Assembly (NCBI RefSeq): GCF_000331105.1
Contig: NC_020054.1
Span: 1,353,698-1,417,697 of the forward strand
DNA: 64,000 nt
Source of the DNA: Fibrella aestuarina BUZ 2
Lineage (GTDB): Bacteria > Bacteroidota > Bacteroidia > Cytophagales > Spirosomataceae
Direction of reading: 5' to 3'
In this document: in pieces, positions 20,818 to 29,194 of the stretch
How positions within the stretch are numbered: the stretch's first letter is position 1
Layout of the letters: each line of letters starts with the position of its first letter
Program-made: the position numbers and the translations under genes
The notes under the pieces: generated by a model
Database searches by the model: none
What the model was told of the DNA's origin: nothing
What the model saw: only the letters and a program-made list of their open reading frames with translations

Positions 20818-22113
20818 ATGTTTATACTCTACGCTAAATTGGTTGCCTCGCTGCTACTGGCGGCGATTCTTTTTCTTGTTCTCTGGCAACGGCAGCGTAT
20901 CGAAAGCGAGCTAGCGCGACCCAATGTGCCCTGGTTACCAGTATTCTGGCTGGTCCTGCGCCTGGTGCCGTTCTTGTTTATTTACGTAATACAGGATTTT
21001 CATCCCCAGTCAGATGTGCGGGGGTATTATTACCCGATCGCCCAGGCGGCCGCGTATGGCAAGGTGTTGTATCGCGATGTAATCTGTCCATACAGCCCGC
21101 TCTTTGGCTATTGGCTGTCGCCGTTTGTCTGGATCTGGCAGGATCCTAAAGGGATTGTGCTGGCCATGACGCTCTTCGAACTGCTGGCCGTCTGGCTAAC
21201 CTACCGCGAGCCCCTGTCTCCCGAAAAGCGGCCGGCGCGGCTGTTCCGTTGCCTGGTGTATTACCTCTTGCCCGTGTCATTTGTCTTCTGCGTGACAAGT
21301 GGGCAGGAAGATGTGGTGCTGTGGATCTTCGCCCTGCTGGCCGGGAAAGCCCTTGCCAACAATCAGTCGTTCCGGGCCGGGCTGTGGTTTGCGTTGGGGC
21401 TCCTGTCGACCAAGGCCCTGTTTGTGTTGATGGGCGTACCTCTGTTTTTTATGGCGCGGAAAAAGTGGCCGTTCATCGGCGCCTGTGTAGCGCTGGGCCT
21501 GCCAGTAGCGCTGTTTTATTACTGGAAAGCCGAGTTACTTTTTATTCAGCAGCCGCTGGAGGAGGGTGCTTACCTGAAAGCCCCCAACCTGCGCTCGGTG
21601 CTGGCCCCTTTTATCGGCGAAGCGATCAACCGTTTCCAGCGTATAGAAAGCTACCTTGGGCTGCTCACCACCGTTGGCCTGACGGGTTACGTGTTATACC
21701 GGCGGCATCAACTTGGTCAATTGCAGAGCAATGTCCGGACCACGGTCGCTCTGTTTTATATCCTGATTTTTAGCTGGACAACTGTCGTGCAGCACAATGC
21801 CATCAGCAACTACGCCTACCTGACGATGTTGCCGATGCTGTTCGTGATGGTCGACCTCACCAACAGACGAGCCATGGCTGCTCTCCTCGCCTTCAATGTG
21901 CTGGCTGCCGTGCATTCATCGTTCTGGTGGAGAATTGGGCAGCCTTTCTTTTACAGCTTTCGCCAGATAGACCGGCCAACGTACCTGCTCGATTACGGAA
22001 TAGAACTCCTTTTGGTAAGCGGTTTTGCGTTATTTGCAATTCAGGCTGTGAAGCAGCTACTGATCGGGCAGAACACCCAATCGGCTGTTCAGCGCCCTGT
22101 GCCTGAACACTGA
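20818..22113 (+). CDS. Polytopic membrane protein, GT87/GT39-like glycosyltransferase candidate
   Basis: 431 residues with about 10-11 hydrophobic segments. The first periplasmic loop contains FHPQSDVRGYYYPIAQAAAYGKVLYRDV, with an acidic pair-like Asp and an aromatic run. This resembles GT-C glycosyltransferases that use lipid-linked sugars, where an Asp in the first loop is catalytic. CPYSPLFGYWLSPF is also GT-C-like. The next gene, 35 bases downstream, is an MBOAT acyltransferase, so the pair may glycosylate and acylate a surface polymer. Class is moderately supported; donor and acceptor are unknown. Confidence 0.6.
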   Translation: MFILYAKLVASLLLAAILFLVLWQRQRIESELARPNVPWLPVFWLVLRLVPFLFIYVIQDFHPQSDVRGYYYPIAQAAAYGKVLYRDVICPYSPLFGYWLSPFVWIWQDPKGIVLAMTLFELLAVWLTYREPLSPEKRPARLFRCLVYYLLPVSFVFCVTSGQEDVVLWIFALLAGKALANNQSFRAGLWFALGLLSTKALFVLMGVPLFFMARKKWPFIGACVALGLPVALFYYWKAELLFIQQPLEEGAYLKAPNLRSVLAPFIGEAINRFQRIESYLGLLTTVGLTGYVLYRRHQLGQLQSNVRTTVALFYILIFSWTTVVQHNAISNYAYLTMLPMLFVMVDLTNRRAMAALLAFNVLAAVHSSFWWRIGQPFFYSFRQIDRPTYLLDYGIELLLVSGFALFAIQAVKQLLIGQNTQSAVQRPVPEH

Positions 22114-22148
22114 ACCGTTGCCGCTGACCAACGAGCCCCGTCCCACCC

Positions 22149-23666
22149 ATGCTGTTTGATTCACTTCAGTTTCTTCTTTACTTCACCGTCGTCACCCTAA
22201 CCTATTACAGCCTGCCAAAAGGCAATGGGCGGTGGTCGCTGTTGCTGATCGCGAGCTGCTACTTCTACGCGGTCTTTCAGCCAACATATATTTTTATCCT
22301 GTTCCTGACCATCGTGATCGATTACATCGCGGGTATCTGGCTGGAAAAAACGCCCGTTGGGCGCGGGCGCAAATGGCTGCTGATTCTGTCGCTGCTCTCA
22401 AACGTTGGCATCTTGGCTTTCTTCAAATACCTGGGTTTCTTCACCGAAAACATTGCCTGGGTGTTCAACCACCTCGATCTGCCCGTGTTGGCCGAGCACG
22501 TTACTCACGTAGCCAATCGGCTGTTTCTGAAAGTAATTGAGGTGTTTGGGCAAAGTGGCGTGTCGTCCTACAAAGACAACATGGCAATTCTGCCCATCGG
22601 GCTGTCGTTCCACACGTTTCAGGCCATGAGCTACACCATCGAGGTGTATCGGGGTAACCAGAAAGCCGAGCGGCATTTTGGCATCTACGCCCTATACGTG
22701 ATGTTCTACCCGCAGTTGGTGGCGGGCCCGATCGAACGGCCGCAGAATGTACTGCACCAGTTCCACACGCACTTTGCCTACGATTTCGAAAACGTCAAAG
22801 CGGGGCTGATGCGGATGGCCTTCGGTTTTTTCAAGAAATGCGTGATTGCTGACCGGATTGCTATGATGGTCGACCCGGCCTATGCCGACCCCGCCAACCA
22901 CAGCGGCCTGAGCCTGCTGATCGCCACCTTTTTCTACACCTTCCAGATTTACTGCGACTTTTCGGCCTATTCCGACATTGCCATCGGTACGGCGCGGGTG
23001 ATGGGCTTCACGCTGATGGAAAACTTCAAAGCGCCGTACGTGGCCCATTCCATCACCGAGTTCTGGCGGCGTTGGCACCTGTCTTTGTCGACCTGGTTTC
23101 GGGATTATCTATACATTCCGCTCGGCGGGAATCGCAAAGGCGAGTTTCGGCGCAACCTGAACCAGATGACGGTTTTCCTGGCGTCGGGTTTGTGGCACGG
23201 GGCCAACTGGACCTACGTGATCTGGGGCGGCCTGCACGGGCTGTACCAGGTAGGCGCGGGCCTGCGCGACAAATGGCTGGGGAAAACCGGCGAACGGCCC
23301 ATCACGCAGCAGGCTGGGGGGGCCGTGGGCGGTCGTCTGTGGCACGTAGGCAACGTGCTGATTACGTTCGCGCTGGTGATGCTCACGTGGGTGTTCTTCC
23401 GGGCCACCAGCGTCCGGTCGGCGCTGCTGATTCTGAAAAAAATTGCTACGTTCTCGCCCGTTGGCGGGTTCCAATCGCCGCTGAACAGCACTGAACTCTG
23501 GTTCAGCGTAGCCCTGATTGGGTTCCTGCTGGTGAAGGAATCAACGTACCTGACGATCCCCACGCGCAGTACGCCCCGCTTTTTCGCGCTGATGACCGTA
23601 CTGGTGCTGGTGATCTACTTCTTCGGCGTCTTCACGTCGAATCAGTTTATCTATTTTCAGTTTTAA
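22149..23666 (+). CDS. MBOAT-family O-acyltransferase, AlgI-like
   Basis: 505 residues with about 11 membrane segments. The hallmark LASGLWHGANWTYVIWGGLHG places the catalytic His at 350, and FWRRWHLSLSTWFRDYLYIPLGG (about 305-327) is the conserved AlgI/DltB/PatA motif. These enzymes transfer acyl groups across the membrane to alginate, peptidoglycan, teichoic acid or exopolysaccharide. AlgI-type proteins usually need an SGNH/AlgJ-like partner; none is adjacent, the downstream neighbour being a convergent DUF4142 gene 16 bases away. Confidence 0.9.
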   Translation: MLFDSLQFLLYFTVVTLTYYSLPKGNGRWSLLLIASCYFYAVFQPTYIFILFLTIVIDYIAGIWLEKTPVGRGRKWLLILSLLSNVGILAFFKYLGFFTENIAWVFNHLDLPVLAEHVTHVANRLFLKVIEVFGQSGVSSYKDNMAILPIGLSFHTFQAMSYTIEVYRGNQKAERHFGIYALYVMFYPQLVAGPIERPQNVLHQFHTHFAYDFENVKAGLMRMAFGFFKKCVIADRIAMMVDPAYADPANHSGLSLLIATFFYTFQIYCDFSAYSDIAIGTARVMGFTLMENFKAPYVAHSITEFWRRWHLSLSTWFRDYLYIPLGGNRKGEFRRNLNQMTVFLASGLWHGANWTYVIWGGLHGLYQVGAGLRDKWLGKTGERPITQQAGGAVGGRLWHVGNVLITFALVMLTWVFFRATSVRSALLILKKIATFSPVGGFQSPLNSTELWFSVALIGFLLVKESTYLTIPTRSTPRFFALMTVLVLVIYFFGVFTSNQFIYFQF

Positions 23667-23682
23667 GCGGCAAACCAGCGGG

Positions 23683-24309
23683 CTAGTTGATGGCGTTCTT
23701 CAACTGCTTGATCGCGTCGTCGGCGTCTTCCTGCGTCTTCTTCAGCTTCTTGCCGTAACTCCTGACCGCATCGGTCGTACCCGCGTCGGCCAGGTCGTCC
23801 GCCGCGTTGGCCGATTTCTTGGCCACTTTACTCATTTCGTCCAGGTATTTCAGGTCGAGGGCTACCCCCGGTTCAGCATGCTGCAAATCGGCCAGCCGGT
23901 CTTTGCCTTCGCTAGACAGTGTGGCGGGCAGTTCAATCTTTAGTTCGGTAGCCAGACGGCGCAGTTCGTTATCGGCCTGTTGGTTGGCCGAAATAACCCG
24001 TTGCGCATACGCCTTTACCTGCGGATTGGTAGCCCGCCGCGAGGCTTCCTGACTTAGTTGATTGGCCGTTTGTTGCATGCTGGCCAGATCGACCATCTTG
24101 TCGGCCATGCTCTTGGCATCGTCTTTGGCTTCGTTGCTGAAAACCGCCGCCTGTCCGTCGATGCGTTTGTCATTGGCTTGTTTAACCTTGTCGGTGCTGT
24201 CGGTCGAGCAACTTGTGACCACGGTTAGGAGGCCAATGGCCACTAAGAGCAGGCAGACCGTGGTAATGCCGATCAGGCCCGCCCGGGTTGCAGAATTATT
24301 CATGTTCAT
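23683..24309 (-). CDS. DUF4142 protein, membrane-anchored, ferritin-like helical
   Basis: About 208 residues. A single hydrophobic segment (TTVCLLLVAIGLLTVV) ends at TSCS, so it may be a lipoprotein or an anchored periplasmic protein. The rest is all-helical and matches the DUF4142 pattern: ASMQQTANQLSQEASRRA, NPQVKAYAQRVISANQQADNELRRLA and LDLKYLDEMSKVAKKSAN. The family is often stress-linked but uncharacterised. I chose the ATG at 24309; ATGs at 24303 and 24339 are alternatives. It converges with the MBOAT gene. Confidence 0.75.
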   Translation of the reverse strand: MNMNNSATRAGLIGITTVCLLLVAIGLLTVVTSCSTDSTDKVKQANDKRIDGQAAVFSNEAKDDAKSMADKMVDLASMQQTANQLSQEASRRATNPQVKAYAQRVISANQQADNELRRLATELKIELPATLSSEGKDRLADLQHAEPGVALDLKYLDEMSKVAKKSANAADDLADAGTTDAVRSYGKKLKKTQEDADDAIKQLKNAIN

Positions 24310-24395
24310 AACGTTTTGTTGGTACCATCGAAACGTCATGTACAGGTCTTATGTTTAGACTATTCAATAAGTAGGCAAGTCGCCAACGTACCTGA

Positions 24396-25274
24396 TTATT
24401 GCAGCAGCGTCAGCCATGCCTCCCGAACCTGTTGCTGCTGTAACAACTGATGCGCACGGTGATGCAGCAGATCGGGCAGATATTGGCAACCGTTCTGGGC
24501 TTCGTCGCGAAGTGCCCGAATCGCCTCCGTTTGGCCGTATTCCCGAATCTCGTCGGGCGTCGGGACGACCTCATAACTGCCGAGCTTGCCCAAATCATTA
24601 CCGGTCAGGATGCGGCTGTTGCGGACAGCAGTGGGCAACCCATCATAGCCAATGCCGACTTTGGGACGCGCCACTTCGAACAGCGCATCGCCATTGGCCC
24701 GGCAGTACCAGTCGGCGCCCATGCGGCCAACCAGATCAATTTTATGCGGGTCGATCAGCCCGTTTTCACCGAAAATGTCGTCGTGAAAATGAGCCGTCAG
24801 CACTTCGGCCAGCACGATCGTACCGGCACCGGGGCTGTCGCCCGTCGGGATAAGCTGCCGAACGACGCACTCAAACGCGGCGGGTGACTCGGCCACGCGC
24901 GGCGGACGTACCCGATCCGACGGCACTTCGGTAAAACCCGCTTTGACAAACTCATTGACGTGCCGATCGTATTCTGCACTCGCCAGCGACATCTGCTCGA
25001 CCATCCGGTGGCTCACCACGTTGATCACTACTTCGGGCACCTCCTCCACGTTCAGTAGGGAGTGCTTTTTATGCCCATGCCGGTTAAGATTTGGCACGAA
25101 CATCAGCATCGGTGGATTAGACCCAACCACATTGAAAAAGCTGAATGGGCTCAGATTTACGTGCCCGTCGGCGCTGATGGTGCTGGCGAAAGCGATCGGT
25201 CGCGGGCCAACAGACCCGATCATATAGCGGTAAAAAGCCAGTTGAGGCAGGCTATCGGCAGAAATGGTTGTCAT
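24396..25274 (-). CDS. Flavin reductase-like FMN-binding split-barrel protein
   Basis: About 292 residues. The N-terminal 190 residues match the flavin reductase-like split barrel: YRYMIGSVGPRPIAFAST, GHVNLSPFSFFNVVGSNPPM and VINVVSHRMVEQM, with CVVRQLIPTGD in the middle. Such proteins bind FMN and reduce flavin or substrates. A C-terminal extension of about 90 residues (EVARPKVGIGYDGLPTAVR and a helical tail) is common in Bacteroidetes members. The start MTTISADSLPQ at 25274 is preferred to 25292. Confidence 0.8.
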   Translation of the reverse strand: MTTISADSLPQLAFYRYMIGSVGPRPIAFASTISADGHVNLSPFSFFNVVGSNPPMLMFVPNLNRHGHKKHSLLNVEEVPEVVINVVSHRMVEQMSLASAEYDRHVNEFVKAGFTEVPSDRVRPPRVAESPAAFECVVRQLIPTGDSPGAGTIVLAEVLTAHFHDDIFGENGLIDPHKIDLVGRMGADWYCRANGDALFEVARPKVGIGYDGLPTAVRNSRILTGNDLGKLGSYEVVPTPDEIREYGQTEAIRALRDEAQNGCQYLPDLLHHRAHQLLQQQQVREAWLTLLQ

Positions 25275-25292
25275 GCTAACAAAGCTACACAA

Positions 25293-26033
25293 CTATTTGG
25301 AAGGCTGTTGTGGCCCCGTCGAATAGGCTCGACGCGGAGTCAGCGTGTAAAGCAGTTGCAGCGTTACCCCGCCCGTCAGATCGATTGGCGTGGTTCGTTC
25401 ACCAGACGGAGTTAGCCCAACGTAACGCCCGATACCAGGCAGGTAAGGAGGAGCCATCGACTGCGCTGGCATGCGATTATGAAAAATGCCGTAATGAATA
25501 CAGGTGCGCAACAGCCAGCGCTGACCCAGGCCGAAATCGCGGTTGGTTTGCCCTTCAATACCCACGGCCCCGCCCGTTGCGGAGGGAACGGGCAGCGTAG
25601 TGGCGCTGAACAACCCCGCTGGAATACGCACTTCGCCGGTAGTCTGCCAGACAGAAGCGATGAGTAAAGCAGCCTGTGTCCACTTGGGGCCAGGAACCCA
25701 TTCCATACCCGCTTTCAAAAAGCCACCCGTCAGGTTCAGGTACGTTTGCCCAAAGGCCGCACCGGTGTAGCGCGTCACGCCCAATTGACCCTGCCACCAA
25801 TGCCGCTTGTCGGGTCGTTCGAGCCGAATGACCGGTTCGATGGTGAAGAACGTTTCACGCTGCAACGGAAAATTGCTAAGCGGCCTTCCAATCCAGGAAA
25901 TAGGCATTTTAGCCAGATCAAGACCCAACTGTAGCCGTCGCGGCTCTATCGGGTCTTCGGATAAGGGAGCCTGTGCCCTCCCTAACTGCGTAGCAACAGC
26001 CAGGCAAATCAGAATATAGAGCGCTTTCTGCAT
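25293..26033 (-). CDS. Outer-membrane-barrel-like protein, second copy of a duplicated pair
   Basis: 246 residues from ATG 26033; the frame stays open further upstream but the signal peptide MQKALYILICLAVATQLGRAQ fixes this start. The mature part has strand-like alternation and a similar layout to the 26518-27222 product (a W-I-G region early, an Arg/Pro-rich EPVIRLERPDKRHWW strand, then GQLGVTRYTG). I read it as a paralogue. It starts 11 bases after the lipoprotein gene. The pair resembles the DUF6452 lipoprotein/DUF6048 barrel pairing known in Bacteroidetes, but this assignment is from memory and unproven. Confidence 0.6.
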   Translation of the reverse strand: MQKALYILICLAVATQLGRAQAPLSEDPIEPRRLQLGLDLAKMPISWIGRPLSNFPLQRETFFTIEPVIRLERPDKRHWWQGQLGVTRYTGAAFGQTYLNLTGGFLKAGMEWVPGPKWTQAALLIASVWQTTGEVRIPAGLFSATTLPVPSATGGAVGIEGQTNRDFGLGQRWLLRTCIHYGIFHNRMPAQSMAPPYLPGIGRYVGLTPSGERTTPIDLTGGVTLQLLYTLTPRRAYSTGPQQPSK

Positions 26034-26044
26034 CGAAAAAATGA

Positions 26045-26521
26045 TTAGAGGCTTAGTTGCACCCGGACAGACCCCGGCTTCATATACCGGACGGGAAGGT
26101 TGGCTGGCAGGGTATCGCCGCTGTAATAAACGGCCTCGACAGCGCCCAGCACACGTCGCGCCGTTGGGCCCTGCGTGGGGCGATCCAGTAGTACACTGTA
26201 GCCGCATTTATCCGACGGATTCGCCAAGCGAACAGCGTAGTTGACGGTCAGCGTATCCGTTTGCCCGTCGATTCGTACCGTGTACCGGGTCGATGAAGCG
26301 CTTAGGTTAAGCGGAAACTCAAGAACCTGCCGCCCGGTGGTAGACCCATATGTCGTGAAGGTGCGGGCCGGCCCCGTTTGATCCAGAACCTGCCAGTCCT
26401 GTACTTGCCGCCCAGCCGGAACCATAACATCGACCAGCAGACTCGGCACCTCGTTGGCGCAGGGCGGGTTGCAACTGCTGAGTAACAGCATCAGTGACAG
26501 GAGGCATGCGTACGGTTTCAT
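26045..26521 (-). CDS. Small lipoprotein, second copy of a duplicated pair
   Basis: 158 residues. The lipoprotein signal MKPYACLLSLMLLLSSC has its lipobox Cys at 17. The remainder is beta-rich. The segment DTLTVNYAVRLANPSDKCGYSV and a C-terminal LGAVEAVYYSGDTL also occur, in related form and the same order, in the lipoprotein encoded at 27219-27785, so the two are paralogues. Its ATG overlaps the stop of the upstream barrel gene by 4 bases. Function unknown; an outer-membrane lipoprotein partner of the adjacent barrel is plausible. Confidence 0.65.
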   Translation of the reverse strand: MKPYACLLSLMLLLSSCNPPCANEVPSLLVDVMVPAGRQVQDWQVLDQTGPARTFTTYGSTTGRQVLEFPLNLSASSTRYTVRIDGQTDTLTVNYAVRLANPSDKCGYSVLLDRPTQGPTARRVLGAVEAVYYSGDTLPANLPVRYMKPGSVRVQLSL

Positions 26522-27222
26522 AGTTGATAGACCAAATTGATGTTACCGCTTAGGCCAATACCGCCTGTTTGAGCTATCTTCAGCCAGTCGATACCTGATA
26601 GATGAGGTGGTTCGATCGCCAGCGCGTTGCGCGTCTTAGCGAGTAAGGTTGTCCGCAGAAAACACCTCAGGGCCAGCCGGGGCCCCAAGTCAATTTCGCT
26701 ACCAAGGTGGGCCTCAACGCCGAGCGCCAGACCGTTAAGTGGCCCGGTTGGTTGCAGGTAATCGCCTAACGCTGGCCCTTTAAACAGGATCGAGCCTTCG
26801 CCTGACCAGTTTGCCAGTAGCGCTCCATAGCCGAGTAAGAGCTTCTTTCGCCGAATCTCGATCCCTGCCCGAACGTGTGCGCTCTGCCCGCGCTGATAAA
26901 CGGTTCGGCGTAACGTACCTGCGTAGGTCGCGTACCCGATACTGGCATAAGCGTTCCGGTCTTCGAGTTGCCGTGGCCGAACGGGCCAGTACACAATCAG
27001 GGAAATCGGTTTGTAATAAATGGGCGTTTGCGCGCTGTTAAGCGCCGCATAGGCCCACCATATGCCCCGCGACAGATCGGTGCCAATCCATGGCCGACGC
27101 GATTGGGCTAACTGCGCTTTCTGCTGAGCCAACGCGGTAGAATACAGCGGGATGGTATCCTGCGCCTGAGCAGACAACGTCAGCAGCAACGTACCCAGGA
27201 CTACTAAAGCGCGTTGCTTCAT
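26518..27222 (-). CDS. Outer-membrane-barrel-like protein, first copy of a duplicated pair
   Basis: 234 residues with a signal peptide (MKQRALVVLGTLLLTLSAQAQ, cleavage about 21). The mature protein is strand-rich: KPISLIVYWPVRPRQ, YASIGYATYAG, HVRAGIEIRRKKLLLGYGALL, and it ends GIGLSGNINLVYQL, a typical barrel C-terminus. It overlaps the upstream lipoprotein gene and the downstream lipoprotein gene by 4 bases each, so the four genes form one tightly coupled operon. No enzyme motif is seen. Confidence 0.65.
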   Translation of the reverse strand: MKQRALVVLGTLLLTLSAQAQDTIPLYSTALAQQKAQLAQSRRPWIGTDLSRGIWWAYAALNSAQTPIYYKPISLIVYWPVRPRQLEDRNAYASIGYATYAGTLRRTVYQRGQSAHVRAGIEIRRKKLLLGYGALLANWSGEGSILFKGPALGDYLQPTGPLNGLALGVEAHLGSEIDLGPRLALRCFLRTTLLAKTRNALAIEPPHLSGIDWLKIAQTGGIGLSGNINLVYQL

Positions 27223-27785
27223 GGCAGCGTAATACTGACGGTGATATCACTCTTGGTGTAATAGCTGGTTAAGGCATTACTCGACAACTGCGTGCCTTCG
27301 TAATACACACTGCTAACTTTGCCCAGGGTCGAACGGGCGCCTAGAGCAAGGTTAGGTAGCCCCGTCGGGGTGGTTTTCGCGAAACCAGCGGGTGGCTGCA
27401 CGTCGACCCAATAGCCACAATCGTCGTCCTTGTAGGAAAACACACGTTGGTAGTTCACCGTGAGCGTATCGCGACGGGTTGCCGACGTCAGCACGTAGCG
27501 GGTCTGATCGGCAGCGAGGCTGTAAGGCACATTGAACGACACCGAGCTTGTGGCCTGATCCGGGTCGGTGGGATGCAGGCGGGCGGGGTCGAGCAACTCC
27601 TGTGTCAGGCCGACACCCCGAATGCTGGTAGCCACGCTGCGGGCTGTAAGCGATTGCCCCGACGAGGAACTGACGTAGATGGTAAGCCTCGGTTCCTGAT
27701 CAGCATCGGGGCCGCAACCGGGCGTGCAGGCTGGCAGTCCGTCGGCCAGCAGCACCAGCAAAGCGTAGAAGTGACCGCGTCGCAT
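27219..27785 (-). CDS. Putative lipoprotein, first copy of a duplicated pair
   Basis: 188 residues. The N-terminus MRRGHFYALLVLLADGLPAC is hydrophobic and ends in a possible lipobox Cys at 20, followed by a Cys-containing CTPGCGPDADQEP. The body shares RYVLTSATRRDTLTVNYQR, DDDCGYWVDVQPP and LGKVSSVYYEG in order with the 26045-26521 product. It is the first gene of a four-gene minus-strand operon (lipoprotein, barrel, lipoprotein, barrel). Function unknown. Confidence 0.6.
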   Translation of the reverse strand: MRRGHFYALLVLLADGLPACTPGCGPDADQEPRLTIYVSSSSGQSLTARSVATSIRGVGLTQELLDPARLHPTDPDQATSSVSFNVPYSLAADQTRYVLTSATRRDTLTVNYQRVFSYKDDDCGYWVDVQPPAGFAKTTPTGLPNLALGARSTLGKVSSVYYEGTQLSSNALTSYYTKSDITVSITLP

Positions 27786-27843
27786 ACAGACAAAGTTGGT
27801 TAGTCGTCACCAAGACCCCAACCGAGGCGCGCTGGTTGTAACG

Positions 27844-28281
27844 TTATGCGCTAAAATTACGATAAATCGAATCCATGATGCGCGTAAAGTGCTGGTAATC
27901 TTCGTCGCTCAGTTCGCCCCAGCCTTGCCGCCTGATATCGACGACCATTGGCAGTAACTGGGCATAAACGCCTTCACCCGCAGCCGTCAGTGAAATCAGG
28001 AATTTGCGGCGGTCATCGTCCGACATCCGGCGTTCGGCGAGGCCTTTTTTGGTCAGAATGTCGATGATACGCGTCACGGTAGGCGCGTCTTTGGTCGTCA
28101 GTTCACCCAGCTGATTCTGGCTAATACCGGGGTTGCGGTGCAGGTGGTCGATGAGCACCCATTGGTCGACGGTAAGGTCGAAACCAGCGTCGGTGAAGCG
28201 TTTTTGCAGGGCGTACCGAATCCGCTTGATGGCGGTATCAATCTTAAAAAAATAAGCGCGCTCGTCGGAAGGGTGCGTCAT
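27844..28281 (-). CDS. MarR-family transcriptional regulator
   Basis: About 145 residues from ATG 28281 (MTHPSDERAYFF); an upstream ATG at 28308 would add 9 residues that read into a degenerate repeat. Winged-helix MarR features are clear: QWVLIDHLHRNPGISQNQLG, the recognition helix DAPTVTRIIDILTKKGL and wing DDRRKFLISLTAAG. It lies downstream of phenylalanine hydroxylase and HPPD on the same strand and may control them; a TTAACAA/TTGTTTA near-palindrome upstream of HPPD is a candidate operator. Confidence 0.88.
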   Translation of the reverse strand: MTHPSDERAYFFKIDTAIKRIRYALQKRFTDAGFDLTVDQWVLIDHLHRNPGISQNQLGELTTKDAPTVTRIIDILTKKGLAERRMSDDDRRKFLISLTAAGEGVYAQLLPMVVDIRRQGWGELSDEDYQHFTRIMDSIYRNFSA

Positions 28282-28289
28282 CAAGAAGG

Positions 28290-28340
28290 CACAATGAACA
28301 TTGGACAATGAACAATATTACGCATAAATGGCTCATTGTT
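28290..28340. repeat. Degenerate AATGAACAATG-type repeat
   Basis: The words ACAATGAACATTGGACAATG and a later CTCATTGTTTA resemble the arms of the long inverted repeats at 31250 and 38481. Only a 7-bp complementary core (ACAATGA/TCATTGT) remains. It is probably a decayed copy. Confidence 0.4.
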
Positions 28341-28356
28341 TACCCTTTGTCACGTG

Positions 28357-29103
28357 CTAGGCCTTCTCGGCGAGTAGCTCTTCCAGCGTCGTTTCGATCG
28401 CCGGCACCGACTCGTACAGTTGTTCGTAGGAGTCGATCACAAAATACTGTTCTTGAAAATGGTCGATGATATAGGGCGTTTGCAGCAGCGTTGCTACGTC
28501 GTAATCCATCCGCCTGGGTACGTCGCTTTCGAGGGCGTAAACGGTCTCACCGGGCGACGACAGAATGCCTCCGCCGTAGATCCGCAGGTGGCTGTTGCCC
28601 GACGCATCACGCTCCCGAATCAGGCCAAACTCGACCGTATACCAGTAGAGCCGGGCGATCATTTCAATGGCTTCCTCGTTATCGACGTGGCTCAGCGCCA
28701 GTCGGCTCAGCGAGGCCAGAAAGTCGCAGAACGACTGATTGGTCAGTACGGGTACGTGCCCAAAGGTGTCGTGAAACATATCGGGCTCGGGCAAATAGTC
28801 GAGTTGGTCGCGCGAACGTACCCAGGTGGTGGCCGGGAACTGCCGGTCGGCCATCAGCTCGAAAAATTCGCGGTTGCCAATCAGGCCCGGCACGGCCACC
28901 ACCCGCCAACCCGTCAGGGGCAGCAGACGCGGGTTCAGGTCTTTCTCAAAGTCGGGAATGCGCTTATTGGGAAAGCCCGTCGCCACAATGCCGTCCATAT
29001 AGGCCTGCGACGCCCGTCCCGGCAACTGCGCCATTTGTCGGGTAAAGAGCAACTCCCAAACTGCCTGCTCGTCGGGGGTGTATTTGGCGTAATCCTGATT
29101 CAT
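28357..29103 (-). CDS. phhA: Phenylalanine 4-monooxygenase (bacterial type)
   Basis: 248 residues. It hydroxylates phenylalanine to tyrosine with Fe(II), tetrahydropterin and O2. The iron ligands are visible: His111 and His116 in EPDMFHDTFGHVP and Glu158 in YWYTVEFGL. The surrounding fold matches bacterial single-domain aromatic amino acid hydroxylases and lacks an N-terminal ACT domain. It lies downstream of HPPD on the same strand, separated by a 31-bp inverted repeat. The two enzymes give consecutive parts of the Phe to homogentisate route; the aminotransferase step is not in the window. Confidence 0.95.
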   Translation of the reverse strand: MNQDYAKYTPDEQAVWELLFTRQMAQLPGRASQAYMDGIVATGFPNKRIPDFEKDLNPRLLPLTGWRVVAVPGLIGNREFFELMADRQFPATTWVRSRDQLDYLPEPDMFHDTFGHVPVLTNQSFCDFLASLSRLALSHVDNEEAIEMIARLYWYTVEFGLIRERDASGNSHLRIYGGGILSSPGETVYALESDVPRRMDYDVATLLQTPYIIDHFQEQYFVIDSYEQLYESVPAIETTLEELLAEKA

Positions 29104-29113
29104 GGTGCATAGG

Positions 29114-29192
29114 TTTTCACCACAGAGACACGGAGTGCGCAGAGGAACAACTACGATTTTTCTCTGCGCACTCCGTGTCTCTGTGGTGAAAA
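29114..29192. repeat. Perfect 31-bp inverted repeat between phhA and HPPD
   Basis: 29114-29144 is exactly complementary to 29162-29192, with a 17-base loop. The arm contains CACCACAGAGACACGGAG, a word I recognise from repeats scattered in many unrelated bacterial genomes. There is no T-run after the 3' arm on the minus strand. Confidence 0.95.
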
Positions 29193-29194
29193 CG

